In this document: piece after piece, positions 44,598 through 52,410 of the stretch
Layout of the letters: each line of letters opens with the position of its first letter
How positions within the stretch are numbered: the first letter of the stretch is position 1
Assembly: GCA_964421875.1 (NCBI GenBank)
Contig: CAYQZD010000009.1
Coordinates: forward strand, 1-55,264
Length of the DNA: 55,264 nt
Reading direction: 5' to 3'
Source of the DNA: CAYQZD01 sp964421875
GTDB taxonomy: Bacteria; Electryoneota; Tariuqbacteria; Tariuqbacterales; Tariuqbacteraceae
Program-made: the position numbers and the translations under genes
The notes under the pieces: model-generated
Told to the model about the DNA's origin: nothing
What the model saw: only the letters and a program-made list of their open reading frames with translations
The model's database searches: none

Positions 44598-45098
44598 TTA
44601 TTTCCACAATTCGGAGATTTTGCGTCCCCGCTTGCGCGCCATCATCACCGCATCGACAATTTCTTCCAATCCGGCGAAGGCAGCCTTGACCACGTTGTGC
44701 GGATTGGGTGAGCCTAAGGATTTAGTCAAAACGTCCGTAACACCCAGGCATTCCATAATCGCTCGAACCGGACCTCCGGCGATAACTCCGGTTCCCGGCG
44801 AAGCCGGCCTCATCACCACCCTTCCTGCGCCGAATTTACCGACGATGGAATGGGGGATGGTATTGTTCACTATGGGGTATCGTTTCATCGCCCTTTTCGC
44901 CAACTCGGTGCCTTTCCCGATAGCTTCGGTGACTTCGCGGGCTTTTCCCAGGCCGAATCCGACCTGCCCTTTGCCGTCTCCCACCACCACCAGCGCGTTG
45001 AAGCTGAAATTACGGCCGCCTTTGACCACCTTGGCAACACGGTTTATGTGCACTACCTTCTCAATCAGCCCTAAATCATTGGGATTTTTTCTTTCCAA
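44598..45098 (-). CDS. rpsE: 30S ribosomal protein S5
   Basis: The 166-residue protein has the S5 double-stranded RNA-binding domain (LIEKVVHINRVAKVVKGGRN, ALVVVGDGKGQVGFGLGKAREV) and the C-terminal ATPG-like part (RVVMRPASPGTGVIAGGPVRA). The start is a TTG at 45098 with AAGG six bases upstream. The next gene in the operon is not rpmD but a sulfatase-like gene. Confidence 0.97.
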   Translation of the reverse strand: MERKNPNDLGLIEKVVHINRVAKVVKGGRNFSFNALVVVGDGKGQVGFGLGKAREVTEAIGKGTELAKRAMKRYPIVNNTIPHSIVGKFGAGRVVMRPASPGTGVIAGGPVRAIMECLGVTDVLTKSLGSPNPHNVVKAAFAGLEEIVDAVMMARKRGRKISELWK

Positions 45099-45157
45099 GA
45101 ATCACCTTGAAATTTAATGCTTTGATGAATATCAATCGCTGTAGCGGCGATATTTTT

Positions 45158-45532
45158 TTAGAACTTCAGCCCCGCTTTGCGAGCGCCCTCAGCAACGGCT
45201 TTCACCCTGCCGTGATAGACATATCCGTTGCGGTCGAAGACCGCTTCGGCGATTTTCTTTTTCATAGCTTCATCACCGACCATTTGTCCGATGATGAATC
45301 CCTGGTCCACCTTCGATTTCGCCTTTTTCAACTTATCCGCGATTTTGGGGGAATTGCTGGAGCAGTGTATAAGAGTTTTCCCTTCCAGGTCGTCCACCAT
45401 TTGGGCGTATATATGCTTGAGGCTGCGGTAAACCACCAATCTGGGCTTCGCGGCGGTTCCGTTCACCACTTTTCTGATATGCTTTTTGCGCCTGATGCGC
45501 GCGGTTCTCTTGATTATATTCTTGTCCGCCAT
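45158..45532 (-). CDS. rplR: 50S ribosomal protein L18
   Basis: The 124-residue protein has the 5S rRNA-binding signature RRKKHIRKVVNGTAAKPRLVVYRSLKHIYAQ, VDDLEGKTLIHCSS and FDRNGYVYHGRVKAVAEGARKAGL. The spacer after it (45124-45142) holds a 19-base stretch that nearly repeats part of the spacer at 46834-46852. Confidence 0.97.
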   Translation of the reverse strand: MADKNIIKRTARIRRKKHIRKVVNGTAAKPRLVVYRSLKHIYAQMVDDLEGKTLIHCSSNSPKIADKLKKAKSKVDQGFIIGQMVGDEAMKKKIAEAVFDRNGYVYHGRVKAVAEGARKAGLKF

Positions 45533-45592
45533 CGTAATTCACGCGATTAAATTTTACTGAAACTGCATCCTTTTTTGAGTTTCGCCCGTTTA

Positions 45593-46132
45593 CTATTTGG
45601 CATACTTACCGGCTTTGCGGGCGACATATTCTCCCTGATAGCGAATTCCCTTGCCTTTATAGGGTTCGGGAGGTCTGAAGCTTCGGATTTTCGCCGCGCA
45701 CTGTCCTACCAGGGCTTTATCGATACCGGCGACTGCGAAATGGAGATGGTCCTTCGTTTCCAGCGAAATCCCTTCCGGCGGCACAAAGACGATGGGATGG
45801 GAGTATCCCAGGGTCAGCAACAGATTCCTGCCTTTCAGTTCGGCGCGGTATCCGACTCCGATTATCTCCAATTCCTTTCGGAAGCCCAGTGAGACTCCGA
45901 GGACCATATTGTTAATGAGGGAACGGGTCAGACCGTGGAGCGCTCTATGATGTCTCTGGTCGTCGGGGCGTTTCACCAGCAGTTTGCCGTTATCTATTTC
46001 GAGGCTGATATCCGGGTGGACACTACGGGACAAGGAACCCATTTTCCCCTTCACCGTTATCATATTTCCCTTTTCCAGAGAGACTTCCACTCCCTCCGGA
46101 ATCGTTATCGGTTCTTTACCAATCCTTGACAT
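45593..46132 (-). CDS. rplF: 50S ribosomal protein L6
   Basis: The 179-residue protein has both L6 repeats: SRIGKEPITIPEGVEV, then LNLTLGYSHPI-like LLLTLGYSHPIVFVPPEG, and ends in the motif RPPEPYKGKGIRYQGEYVARKAGK. It sits between rpsH and rplR and is of normal length. Confidence 0.97.
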   Translation of the reverse strand: MSRIGKEPITIPEGVEVSLEKGNMITVKGKMGSLSRSVHPDISLEIDNGKLLVKRPDDQRHHRALHGLTRSLINNMVLGVSLGFRKELEIIGVGYRAELKGRNLLLTLGYSHPIVFVPPEGISLETKDHLHFAVAGIDKALVGQCAAKIRSFRPPEPYKGKGIRYQGEYVARKAGKYAK

Positions 46133-46151
46133 TACTCACTCCTGAAAACAA

Positions 46152-46550
46152 TCACCAGATATTGCATAATACTTCACCGCCCAGCCCCTGCATACGAGCC
46201 TTTTTACCGGTCATCACTCCCCTTGAGGTAGTAAGGATGGTGACACCTAATCCGTTCAATACGCGGGGTATTTCCTTTTTTCCCACGTATTTTCTCAGTC
46301 CGGGTCTTGAGACCCGGTCCAGTCCCTCGATAACCGCTTTGCCGTTATCCTGATATTTCAGCAGGATACGGATATAGCGTTTACCTTCGTATTCGAGGAT
46401 TTTGAAGCCTCTTATGAATCCCTCCCGGTAAAGGATTTTAGTCAACTCTTTCTTCATAGCGGACAAGGGGATATCCACTTTAGGATGCCGGGCAATATTG
46501 GCGTTCCTTATTCGAGTCAAATAATCCGCAATGGGGTCCGTCATCGACAT
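46152..46550 (-). CDS. rpsH: 30S ribosomal protein S8
   Basis: The 132-residue protein is recognised by DPIADYLTRIRNANIARH, then SRPGLRKYVGKKEIPRVLNGLGVTILTTSRGVMT. It binds the central domain of 16S rRNA and in E. coli represses the spc operon by binding a leader that mimics that site; no such site was identified here. The ATG at 46550 is followed by a second in-frame ATG. Confidence 0.97.
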   Translation of the reverse strand: MSMTDPIADYLTRIRNANIARHPKVDIPLSAMKKELTKILYREGFIRGFKILEYEGKRYIRILLKYQDNGKAVIEGLDRVSRPGLRKYVGKKEIPRVLNGLGVTILTTSRGVMTGKKARMQGLGGEVLCNIW

Positions 46551-46597
46551 ATTATCGACACCTCAGATATTGTTTTCTTATAACTTGCGCCGAGATT

Positions 46598-46783
46598 TTA
46601 CCAACTGGCTTTGGTGACACCGGGTATTTCGCCTTTCAGGGCGAGTTCCCGGAAACAGATTCGGCAGAGGCCGAAGTCTCTCAAATAAGCTCGGGGCCGG
46701 CCGCACCTGCGGCAGCGATTATAACGGCGAACCCTAAATTTCGGGGTTTTCTTCTGTTTTACGATAAGCGCTTTTTTTGCCAT
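46598..46783 (-). CDS. rpsN: 30S ribosomal protein S14, zinc-binding type Z
   Basis: The 61-residue short S14 has two CxxC pairs (RCRRCGRP and LCRICFRE) that hold a zinc ion. It ends VTKASW, as typical. The long form is absent. It follows rplE with a 160-base spacer that holds copy 1 of the ribosomal repeat. Confidence 0.97.
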   Translation of the reverse strand: MAKKALIVKQKKTPKFRVRRYNRCRRCGRPRAYLRDFGLCRICFRELALKGEIPGVTKASW

Positions 46784-46850
46784 ACCAAATCGAAAATAGG
46801 TCTCTCTAAAAGGTGCTTTAGCTTTTTTATTCGGATGAATATCATCCGCT

Positions 46851-46947
46851 GTTTACTTTGAAAATAGCGGCAGCGTAAATCCGCGAGCCGTGAATTTTCA
46901 TCTTAAGTTGCGCGAGGTCGCGATAGATTTCCTCGAATGAGGATTTA
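46851..46947 (-). repeat. Ribosomal-operon repeat, copy 1 (rplE-rpsN spacer)
   Basis: This 97-base copy matches copies at 51169 and 53041 across most of its length. It carries two stems: CGGC (46868-46871) with GCCG (46887-46890), and CCTC (46931-46934) with GAGG (46939-46942). Read on the minus strand it begins with the TAA that ends rplE (46947-46945). Beside it lies a 17-base palindrome, CGGATGA with TCATCCG (46832-46848). Confidence 0.85.
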
Positions 46948-47514
46948 TGTTGTTTTCTTCCGGAAGGGCATTCCGAATTCCCTGAGCAACGCCCTTCCCT
47001 CCTCGTCGGTTCCGGCTGTGGTTACGATGGTGATGTCCATCCCGCGAATTCGATCCACTTTGTCGTAGTCGATTTCGGGGAAGATAATTTGTTCACGAAT
47101 CCCCAGAGTATAGTTGCCTCGTCCGTCGAAGGCTCGGTCGGAGATACCTCGGAAGTCGCGGATTCTGGGGACCGCCACATTTATCAAGCGGTCGAGGAAC
47201 TCATACATATAGTTTCGCCTCAGGGTCACCTTGATACCGATAGACATCCCCTGGCGCAGTTTGAAATTGGAGATGGACCGCTTTGCCTTGGTTATAATCG
47301 GTTTTTGGCCGGTGATGGCGGCGACTTCGTTAGCTACCCCCTCCAGCAGTTTGGGATTTTGCGCCGCTTCGCCCACGCCAACATTAACGATTATTTTTTC
47401 CAGTTTCGGCGCCATCATCACGTTTTTGTATTCAAATTCCTTAAGCAGGGAGGGCCTGACACGTTCAACGTACTCCTGCTTCAGCCGGGGTATATATGTT
47501 TCTTTCTCAGCCAA
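46945..47514 (-). CDS. rplE: 50S ribosomal protein L5
   Basis: The 189-residue protein has MMAPKLEKIIVNVGVGEAAQN, RSISNFKLRQGMSIGIKVTLR and RDFRGISDRAFDGRGNYTLG. It binds 5S rRNA and touches the P-site tRNA. It starts at a TTG at 47514 with GGAG seven bases upstream. Its stop codon is also the first base triplet of the repeat at 46851-46947. Confidence 0.97.
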   Translation of the reverse strand: MAEKETYIPRLKQEYVERVRPSLLKEFEYKNVMMAPKLEKIIVNVGVGEAAQNPKLLEGVANEVAAITGQKPIITKAKRSISNFKLRQGMSIGIKVTLRRNYMYEFLDRLINVAVPRIRDFRGISDRAFDGRGNYTLGIREQIIFPEIDYDKVDRIRGMDITIVTTAGTDEEGRALLREFGMPFRKKTT

Positions 47515-47549
47515 TCAAAGACTCCGCAAAGCTATTTATAATAATAAGG

Positions 47550-47577
47550 CTCGAGTCTCGAGTCTCGAGTTTCGAGC
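47550..47577. repeat. CTCGAGT heptamer array
   Basis: CTCGAGT occurs three times in a row and is followed by TTCGAGC. It lies in the 153-base spacer between rplX and rplE. A palindrome CATTAG-G-CTAATG lies nearer rplX, around 47645. Confidence 0.85.
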
Positions 47578-47667
47578 AGGATGGTCTTCACTATATCTTT
47601 TGAAACCACCCTCATATCACGACATTTTTTTGTATGCATCCGACATTAGGCTAATGCCGCACACTCT

Positions 47668-47985
47668 CTATAGAACTTCATTACACTTTTTACATACTCG
47701 GGCGCGGATTTTTTTATCGCCTTCCCGGAGGATTTTTCGTCCGACCCTGGTGGGTTCGCCGCACTTATTGCATATCACCATCACGTTGGAGGCATTAATG
47801 GGGGCTTCCTTTTCCACAATCCCTCCATGGGGATTTTTAGTGGAGGGTTTGGTGTGTTTCTTGATGAAATTCACACCTTCGACAATAATGCGGTTTTCTT
47901 TGGGAAACACCTTTAGCACCCGCCCTTTTTTTCCCTGGGCGTTGCCGGATACCACCAGTACTGTATCTTCTTTTACTATTCTCAT
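47668..47985 (-). CDS. rplX: 50S ribosomal protein L24, zinc-ribbon form
   Basis: The 105-residue protein has the KOW motif (EDTVLVVSGNAQGKKGRVLKV) and GGIVEKEAPINASNVM. Two CxxC pairs (VICNKCGEP and VCKKCNEV) in its C-terminal half form a zinc ribbon, absent from many L24 proteins. It follows rplN by 19 bases. Confidence 0.96.
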   Translation of the reverse strand: MRIVKEDTVLVVSGNAQGKKGRVLKVFPKENRIIVEGVNFIKKHTKPSTKNPHGGIVEKEAPINASNVMVICNKCGEPTRVGRKILREGDKKIRARVCKKCNEVL

Positions 47986-48004
47986 TTGATTCCTTTTGGT
48001 ACGG

Positions 48005-48373
48005 TTAAATCACTTCCGGCGCCAGCGACACAATCTTCATAAACCGCCTTTCCCGAAGCTCCCTGGCGACGGGTCCGAAAATTCGGGTGCCCTTGGGCTC
48101 CCCTCTATCATCCAGGAGCACTGCGGCATTATCGTCGAATTTTATATAGGAGCCATCCTTCCTTCTCACTTCCTTTTTAGTGCGCACCACCACCGCTCTG
48201 GAAATGTCGCCTTTTTTTACCGCGGAAGCGGGTATGGCTGATTTGACCGACACGATGATGATGTCGCCGATAGTGGCGAACCTGCGCCGGCTGCCTCCGA
48301 GGATGCGGAAGCATTCCACGCTTTTTGCGCCGGTGTTGTCAGCCACCGATAATCTGCTCGATTCCTGTATCAT
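48005..48373 (-). CDS. rplN: 50S ribosomal protein L14
   Basis: The 122-residue protein opens IQESSRLSVADNTGAKSVEC, the L14 signature, and has RAVVVRTKKEVRRKDGSYIKFDDNA and RGEPKGTRIFGPVARELRE. The 156-base gap before it, after rpsQ, is wide for this operon and shows no gene. Confidence 0.97.
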   Translation of the reverse strand: MIQESSRLSVADNTGAKSVECFRILGGSRRRFATIGDIIIVSVKSAIPASAVKKGDISRAVVVRTKKEVRRKDGSYIKFDDNAAVLLDDRGEPKGTRIFGPVARELRERRFMKIVSLAPEVI

Positions 48374-48529
48374 TCCCGTTCACCAAATTGAACTATCGTC
48401 GTGGTTATAGAGGTAGATAATTCCGTAACCGTCAAATTAGAATTAGGTCTTCTATCTCTTTATCGCTTATATTGATATTCCGCTGTACCGCGGATTGAGA
48501 TTAGTCTTTGAAGAGACCATCCCATAGTT

Positions 48530-48790
48530 TTATTTTGCCTTTTCCACTATCTCCAACAACCGCCAATGCTTGCGTTTGGAGAGTGGTCTGGTTTCCATAA
48601 TCGACACCATATCGCCCACACCGCAGGAGTTTTCCGGGTCGTGCGCCAGGAACTTTTTAGTGATGCGGAGATATTTTTTATAGACCCGGTGCTTAACCCT
48701 TCGCTCTACCAGAACCGCGATGGTCTTGTCCATCTTGTCGCTGACCACCACTCCGGTGCGCACTTTTCTCTGGCCCCGTTCACGGTTCAT
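48530..48790 (-). CDS. rpsQ: 30S ribosomal protein S17
   Basis: The 86-residue OB-fold protein has VRTGVVVSDKMDKTIAVLVERRVKHRVYKKYLR and VGDMVSIMETRPLSKRKHW. It overlaps rpmC by four bases, so translation is coupled. Confidence 0.97.
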   Translation of the reverse strand: MNRERGQRKVRTGVVVSDKMDKTIAVLVERRVKHRVYKKYLRITKKFLAHDPENSCGVGDMVSIMETRPLSKRKHWRLLEIVEKAK

Positions 48791-49020
48791 TCTCCACCCC
48801 CTTCACTTTGAGCCAACGGTTTCCGCCGTCCCTCGATTATCTCCTTGACCACAGTTTTCAGCCGCGCCACATCGCGCTTAGCTGAATTCACTCTGGAGGT
48901 GTCGTCCAACTGATGCGTGGCGAGCTGGAACCTGAGGTTGGCGAGTTCAGCTTCCGCATCTTCCAGCCGCCGCTCGATTTCAGGTTGGGTCATATTGACT
49001 ATTTCTCTCATTTTTACCAT
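48787..49020 (-). CDS. rpmC: 50S ribosomal protein L29
   Basis: The 77-residue helical protein has LEDAEAELANLRFQLATHQLDDTSRV, the L29 core, and ARLKTVVKE. AAGG seven bases before the ATG at 49020 supports that start over the ATG at 49011. Confidence 0.95.
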   Translation of the reverse strand: MVKMREIVNMTQPEIERRLEDAEAELANLRFQLATHQLDDTSRVNSAKRDVARLKTVVKEIIEGRRKPLAQSEGGGE

Positions 49021-49031
49021 AATCGAACCTT

Positions 49032-49439
49032 CTACTGCGCTTCCACGAATTTAGTCTTAATGGGCAGTTTATGGGAGGCCAGCCTGAGGGCTTCCCGGGC
49101 CACTTCTTTGCTGACACCTTCTATTTCAAACAGCACTCTTCCCGGCTTGACCACCGCCACCCAGTATTCGGGGGAGCCTTTTCCCTTACCCATCCTGGTT
49201 TCCGCGGGTTTTTCGGTAACCGGCTTGTCGGGGAAAATCCTTATCCATACTTTTCCACCGCGTTTGATATAGCGGGTGAGGGCGATACGGGCCGCTTCGA
49301 TTTGCCGGTTGGTCATCCAGCAGGGCTCCAGGGCTTTAAGTCCGTACTGCCCGAATGTCACCTTGCTTCCTCGAAGGGCTTTACCTTTGAGCCGGCCCCG
49401 CTGTTGTTTGCGGTGTTTTATCTTTTTAGGGGCTAACAT
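49032..49439 (-). CDS. rplP: 50S ribosomal protein L16
   Basis: The 135-residue protein opens MLAPKKIKHRKQQRGRLKGK, with GSKVTFGQYGLKALEP, ARIALTRYIKRGGKVWIRIFPDKP and RMGKGKGSPEYWVAVVKPG. It is needed for the peptidyl transferase centre. Length and sequence are normal. Confidence 0.97.
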   Translation of the reverse strand: MLAPKKIKHRKQQRGRLKGKALRGSKVTFGQYGLKALEPCWMTNRQIEAARIALTRYIKRGGKVWIRIFPDKPVTEKPAETRMGKGKGSPEYWVAVVKPGRVLFEIEGVSKEVAREALRLASHKLPIKTKFVEAQ

Positions 49440-49485
49440 ATCGGTTCAAGACTTTCTTATACGATTGGTTTGTCAAAATATTTAT

Positions 49486-49501
49486 GCGGGCAGGCGCCCG
49501 C
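49486..49501. repeat. REP-like GC palindrome in the rpsC-rplP spacer
   Basis: GCGGGC (49486-49491) pairs with GCCCGC (49496-49501) around the loop AGGC, within an otherwise AT-rich 99-base spacer. No T-run follows, so it is not a terminator. Confidence 0.6.
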
Positions 49502-49538
49502 CTCACAATTCCATTAAGATTGAGTTACATTATCGGTA

Positions 49539-50183
49539 TCAGGAGACTTCCGCGCCTTTTCCCAGGACTTCGCCTTTGCAAATCCATACCTTTACCCCGA
49601 TGGTCCCGTAGGTTGTGAAGGCGGTTGAGGTGGCGTAGTCGATGTTGGCGCGGAAGGTGTGCAGGGGGATTCTCCCTTCCTTATATCCTTCCTTACGCGC
49701 CATTTCCGCGCCGGCGAGTCGTCCGGCGCAGATGACTTTGATGCCTTCGGCGCCCATCCTGCGGGAGGATTGAATCGCCTTTTTCATTACGCGGCGGAAG
49801 GAGACCCGTCCTTCCAACTGCCGGGCAATGCTGTCCGCCACCAGGGAAGCCTGGAGTTCGGGCCGCTTAATCTCAACGATGTTAATCTGGACTTCTTTGG
49901 AGGTGAGTTTTTTCAGCTCTTCCTTCAGCTTGTCCACTTCGGAGCCCTTGCGGCCGATGACGATTCCCGGCCGGGCGGTGTTGATGGTGAGGTCGATTTG
50001 CTTGGTCGTCCTCTCAATCTTCACGCTGGCGATGCTGGCGTTTGCCAGACGTTTACTCAAGTATTTGCGCAGCATCAGGTCTTCATGGAGCTTGTCCGAG
50101 AAGTTCTTCTGGTCGAACCAGTGCGAACTCCAGGTTTTATTGATGCCCAGTCTGAGACCTATCGGATTCGACTTTTGACCCAA
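49539..50183 (-). CDS. rpsC: 30S ribosomal protein S3
   Basis: The 214-residue protein has the opening GQKSNPIGLRLGINKTWSSHWF, a KH domain (RPGIVIGRKGSEVDKLKEEL) and the C-terminal part (GRLAGAEMARKEGYKEGRIPLHTFRA). It forms part of the mRNA entry site with S4 and S5. Confidence 0.98.
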   Translation of the reverse strand: MGQKSNPIGLRLGINKTWSSHWFDQKNFSDKLHEDLMLRKYLSKRLANASIASVKIERTTKQIDLTINTARPGIVIGRKGSEVDKLKEELKKLTSKEVQINIVEIKRPELQASLVADSIARQLEGRVSFRRVMKKAIQSSRRMGAEGIKVICAGRLAGAEMARKEGYKEGRIPLHTFRANIDYATSTAFTTYGTIGVKVWICKGEVLGKGAEVS

Positions 50184-50330
50184 GCTAATTCCCCCGCCGA
50201 TACCGGTATGACATACCCATAAGCGACTGTGTTATATTTTTAATAGCTATACTCCAAGTTTCTCTGTCTTTTCTAACAGAATAGTGTGTAACAATAAAAA
50301 ACCATCAGGGTTTAGGGATTAGTTTTTTTA

Positions 50331-50358
50331 TTCATCTTTCAGCATACATCATTGTTCA
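50331..50358. repeat. Degenerate heptamer array overlapping the rplV end
   Basis: TTCATCT, TTCAGCA, TACATCA and TTGTTCA run in phase with period 7. The last unit covers the rplV stop codon. AGGGTTT and AGGGATT lie just before, as at 19121. Confidence 0.5.
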
Positions 50359-50705
50359 GCTTTATCGCCCGAATCCAGCACCACAGTGAGGTGGCTGGTT
50401 CTTTTAAGAATCCTGGTGGCTCTTCCCATCGCCCTGGGGATGAACCTTTTTGCCGTGGGACCTTCGTTCACCGTGATTGATTTGATAAAGATTTCGTTGG
50501 TGTCGATTTTTTTGGCTTCTTCGCGGTTCATCAGATTTGAGAGGGCGCTGCGCACGGTTTTCTCAATGGGCAGCGAGGCGGCTTTGAGGGAATACCCCAG
50601 GATATTCAAGGCGTCATTGACCCGCCTGCCGCGGATTTGGTCTGCCACCAGCCTCATCTTTCGGGGGGCGATGCGCACATATTTCAACTTGGCAGTGCTT
50701 TCCAT
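50349..50705 (-). CDS. rplV: 50S ribosomal protein L22
   Basis: The protein of 118 residues, counted from the second of two ATGs (50705; better spacing from AAGGA), has AKLKYVRIAPRKMRLVADQIRGR and PTAKRFIPRAMGRATRILKRTSHL. It lines the exit tunnel. A heptamer array overlaps its stop codon. Confidence 0.96.
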   Translation of the reverse strand: MESTAKLKYVRIAPRKMRLVADQIRGRRVNDALNILGYSLKAASLPIEKTVRSALSNLMNREEAKKIDTNEIFIKSITVNEGPTAKRFIPRAMGRATRILKRTSHLTVVLDSGDKAEQ

Positions 50706-50780
50706 CATTATCCTTCGGAACAGATTTCGACTTTTTAAAATGGTTCTCGTCTTATTGATATAATCCTAACCGTTCAGGAG

Positions 50781-51068
50781 CTACCCTCTCCGGGCGCCCT
50801 TCTCCGCTTTTTTTCCACCATGCCCCCGGAACAGACGGGTGGGAGCGAACTCGCCCAATTTATGCCCCACCATATTTTCGGTGATGAAGATAGGCAGGAA
50901 TTTTTTTCCATTGTGAACCGCGATGGTGTGGCCCACGAATTCGGGAGGAATAGTGCTCCTCCGCGACCAGGTGCGGACCACCTTTTTCTCGCTTCGCTGG
51001 TTCAACATCTGAATCTTGTCGTAGAGCTTGTCGGATATATACGGTCCTTTTTTAACGGAACGAGCCAT
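50781..51068 (-). CDS. rpsS: 30S ribosomal protein S19
   Basis: The 95-residue protein is recognised by ARSVKKGPYISDKLYDKI and RSTIPPEFVGHTIAVHNGKKFLPIFITENMVGHKLGEF. A perfect 6-bp hairpin (CCTGAT with ATCAGG, 51078-51090) abuts its Shine-Dalgarno GGGGAG on the minus strand and might affect initiation. The spacer to rplB holds copy 2 of the ribosomal repeat. Confidence 0.97.
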   Translation of the reverse strand: MARSVKKGPYISDKLYDKIQMLNQRSEKKVVRTWSRRSTIPPEFVGHTIAVHNGKKFLPIFITENMVGHKLGEFAPTRLFRGHGGKKAEKGARRG

Positions 51069-51077
51069 CGATTCTCC

Positions 51078-51090
51078 CCTGATAATCAGG
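51078..51090 (-). promoter_or_regulatory. Hairpin adjoining the rpsS ribosome-binding site
   Basis: CCTGAT and ATCAGG form a perfect stem with a one-base loop, directly before GGGGAG. The stem shares its last two G with the Shine-Dalgarno region, so it could modulate access. A second small hairpin TGGGTT-AAG-AACCCA lies at 51137-51151. Confidence 0.35.
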
Positions 51091-51168
51091 ATTCTTTTTC
51101 AAGACTTTCGGGTGATTTATGGTTAAGATACTTTGATGGGTTAAGAACCCACCCTACGATTCTTTATT

Positions 51169-51264
51169 GTTTACCTTGAAAATAGCGGCAGCGTTAATAC
51201 GCGAGCCGTGAATTTTCATTTTAAATTGCGCAAGGCCGCGACAGAGATCCTCGAATGAGGTTTA
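51169..51264 (-). repeat. Ribosomal-operon repeat, copy 2 (rplB-rpsS spacer)
   Basis: The copy matches copies 1 and 3 with few differences over the core (51176-51240). It keeps both stems: CGGC with GCCG, and CCTC (51249-51252) with GAGG (51257-51260). On the minus strand its first three bases are the rplB stop codon TAA (51264-51262). Confidence 0.85.
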
Positions 51265-52095
51265 TTTCTGGTAACGGCGTCTGACAATCATTTTGTCAGA
51301 CTTATTCTTCGACCTTGTGCGATACCCCTTGGTTGGTTTTCCCCAGGGAGTGCAGGGGTGCCTTCCACCGGAGGATTTACCCTCGCCACCGCCCATAGGA
51401 TGGTCAACCGGATTCATCGCTACTCCCCTGACATGGGGCCGTTTTCCCAGCCATCTCGATTTGCCTGCCTTACCCAGCGATACATTTTCATGGTCCACAT
51501 TTCCCACCTGGCCAATGGTTGCCAGACAGTCCACCCTTACCATTCTCACTTCTCCCGAGGGCATTTTGAGATGGGCGTAGGGTCCGTCCTTTGCCATCAG
51601 CTGAGCCGACATCCCCGCGCTGCGAGCCATCTGGCCGCCTTTACCCCTTTTCATTTCGATGTTGTGGATGAAGGTTCCCAAGGGAATTTTGCTGAGGGGC
51701 ATAGTGTTTCCCGGCCTGATATCGACTTCCTTATCGATACTGGACATCACATTATCGCCGATTTTGAGCGCCACGGGGGAGATAATATACCGTTTTTCGC
51801 CATCGACATAATGCAGCAAAGCGATGGGGGCGCTGCGGTTGGGATCGTATTCGATTGCGGCGACTTTTGCCGGGATGTCAAATTTATCCCGTTTGAAGTC
51901 GATGATGCGGTATTTCCGCTTATGACCGCCGCCGTGATGGCGGACGGTTATGCGACCTTTGTTGTTTCTTCCCCCGGACTTTTTCAGAGACTTTGTCAGC
52001 GATTTTTCGGGCGGTTTATCGGAGAATTCGCTGTAGTCGAGGTTCATCTTATGCCGTTGTCCGGGCGTGATGGGATTATATTTTTTAAGCGCCAT
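51262..52095 (-). CDS. rplB: 50S ribosomal protein L2
   Basis: The 277-residue protein has the L2 domains (ALKKYNPITPGQRHKMNL, NNKGRITVRHHGGGHKRKYR, GNTMPLSKIPLGTFIHNIE, VRGVAMNPVDHPMGGGEGKS). His in the last block matches the conserved residue of the peptidyl transferase centre. Its TAA stop is supplied by the repeat at 51169-51264. Confidence 0.98.
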   Translation of the reverse strand: MALKKYNPITPGQRHKMNLDYSEFSDKPPEKSLTKSLKKSGGRNNKGRITVRHHGGGHKRKYRIIDFKRDKFDIPAKVAAIEYDPNRSAPIALLHYVDGEKRYIISPVALKIGDNVMSSIDKEVDIRPGNTMPLSKIPLGTFIHNIEMKRGKGGQMARSAGMSAQLMAKDGPYAHLKMPSGEVRMVRVDCLATIGQVGNVDHENVSLGKAGKSRWLGKRPHVRGVAMNPVDHPMGGGEGKSSGGRHPCTPWGKPTKGYRTRSKNKSDKMIVRRRYQK

Positions 52096-52119
52096 GGTTC
52101 TGTTTTAGTAAACTCGTTT

Positions 52120-52410
52120 TTAAACATTCTCGAAATACTCGATAGTCTGCCCTTCCTTCAGGGTGACTATGGCTTTTTTCCAGGAGGCGCGGCGTCCGGT
52201 GAAACGCCCCAGGGTTTTCATCTTTCCCCTGATATTCATAGTCCTGACTTTGAGAACTTCCACTTCAAATCGCTTTTCCACCGCTTGCTTAATTTCAATC
52301 TTGTTAGCGTCCTTGTCGACCTCGAAAGCGTATTGCCTGAGGTTATCAGTCAGAGCCGAAATCTTTTCGGTAATAAGGGGCCGCTTCAGGATTATTCTGT
52401 TCAGTCTCAT
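52120..52410 (-). CDS. rplW: 50S ribosomal protein L23
   Basis: The 96-residue protein opens NRIILKRPLITEKISAL and has FEVDKDANKIEIKQAVEKRFEVEVLKVRTMNI. It sits at the tunnel exit and docks trigger factor and SRP. It overlaps rplD by four bases. Confidence 0.97.
   Translation of the reverse strand: MRLNRIILKRPLITEKISALTDNLRQYAFEVDKDANKIEIKQAVEKRFEVEVLKVRTMNIRGKMKTLGRFTGRRASWKKAIVTLKEGQTIEYFENV

Noticed and set aside
19114..47577. The short tandem arrays as CRISPR arrays
   Set aside because: Units are 7-9 bases with no spacers and no cas genes in the window.
47231..47989. A 252-codon plus-strand frame over rplE and rplX
   Set aside because: It is the reverse of conserved genes and has no ribosome-binding site or recognised motif.
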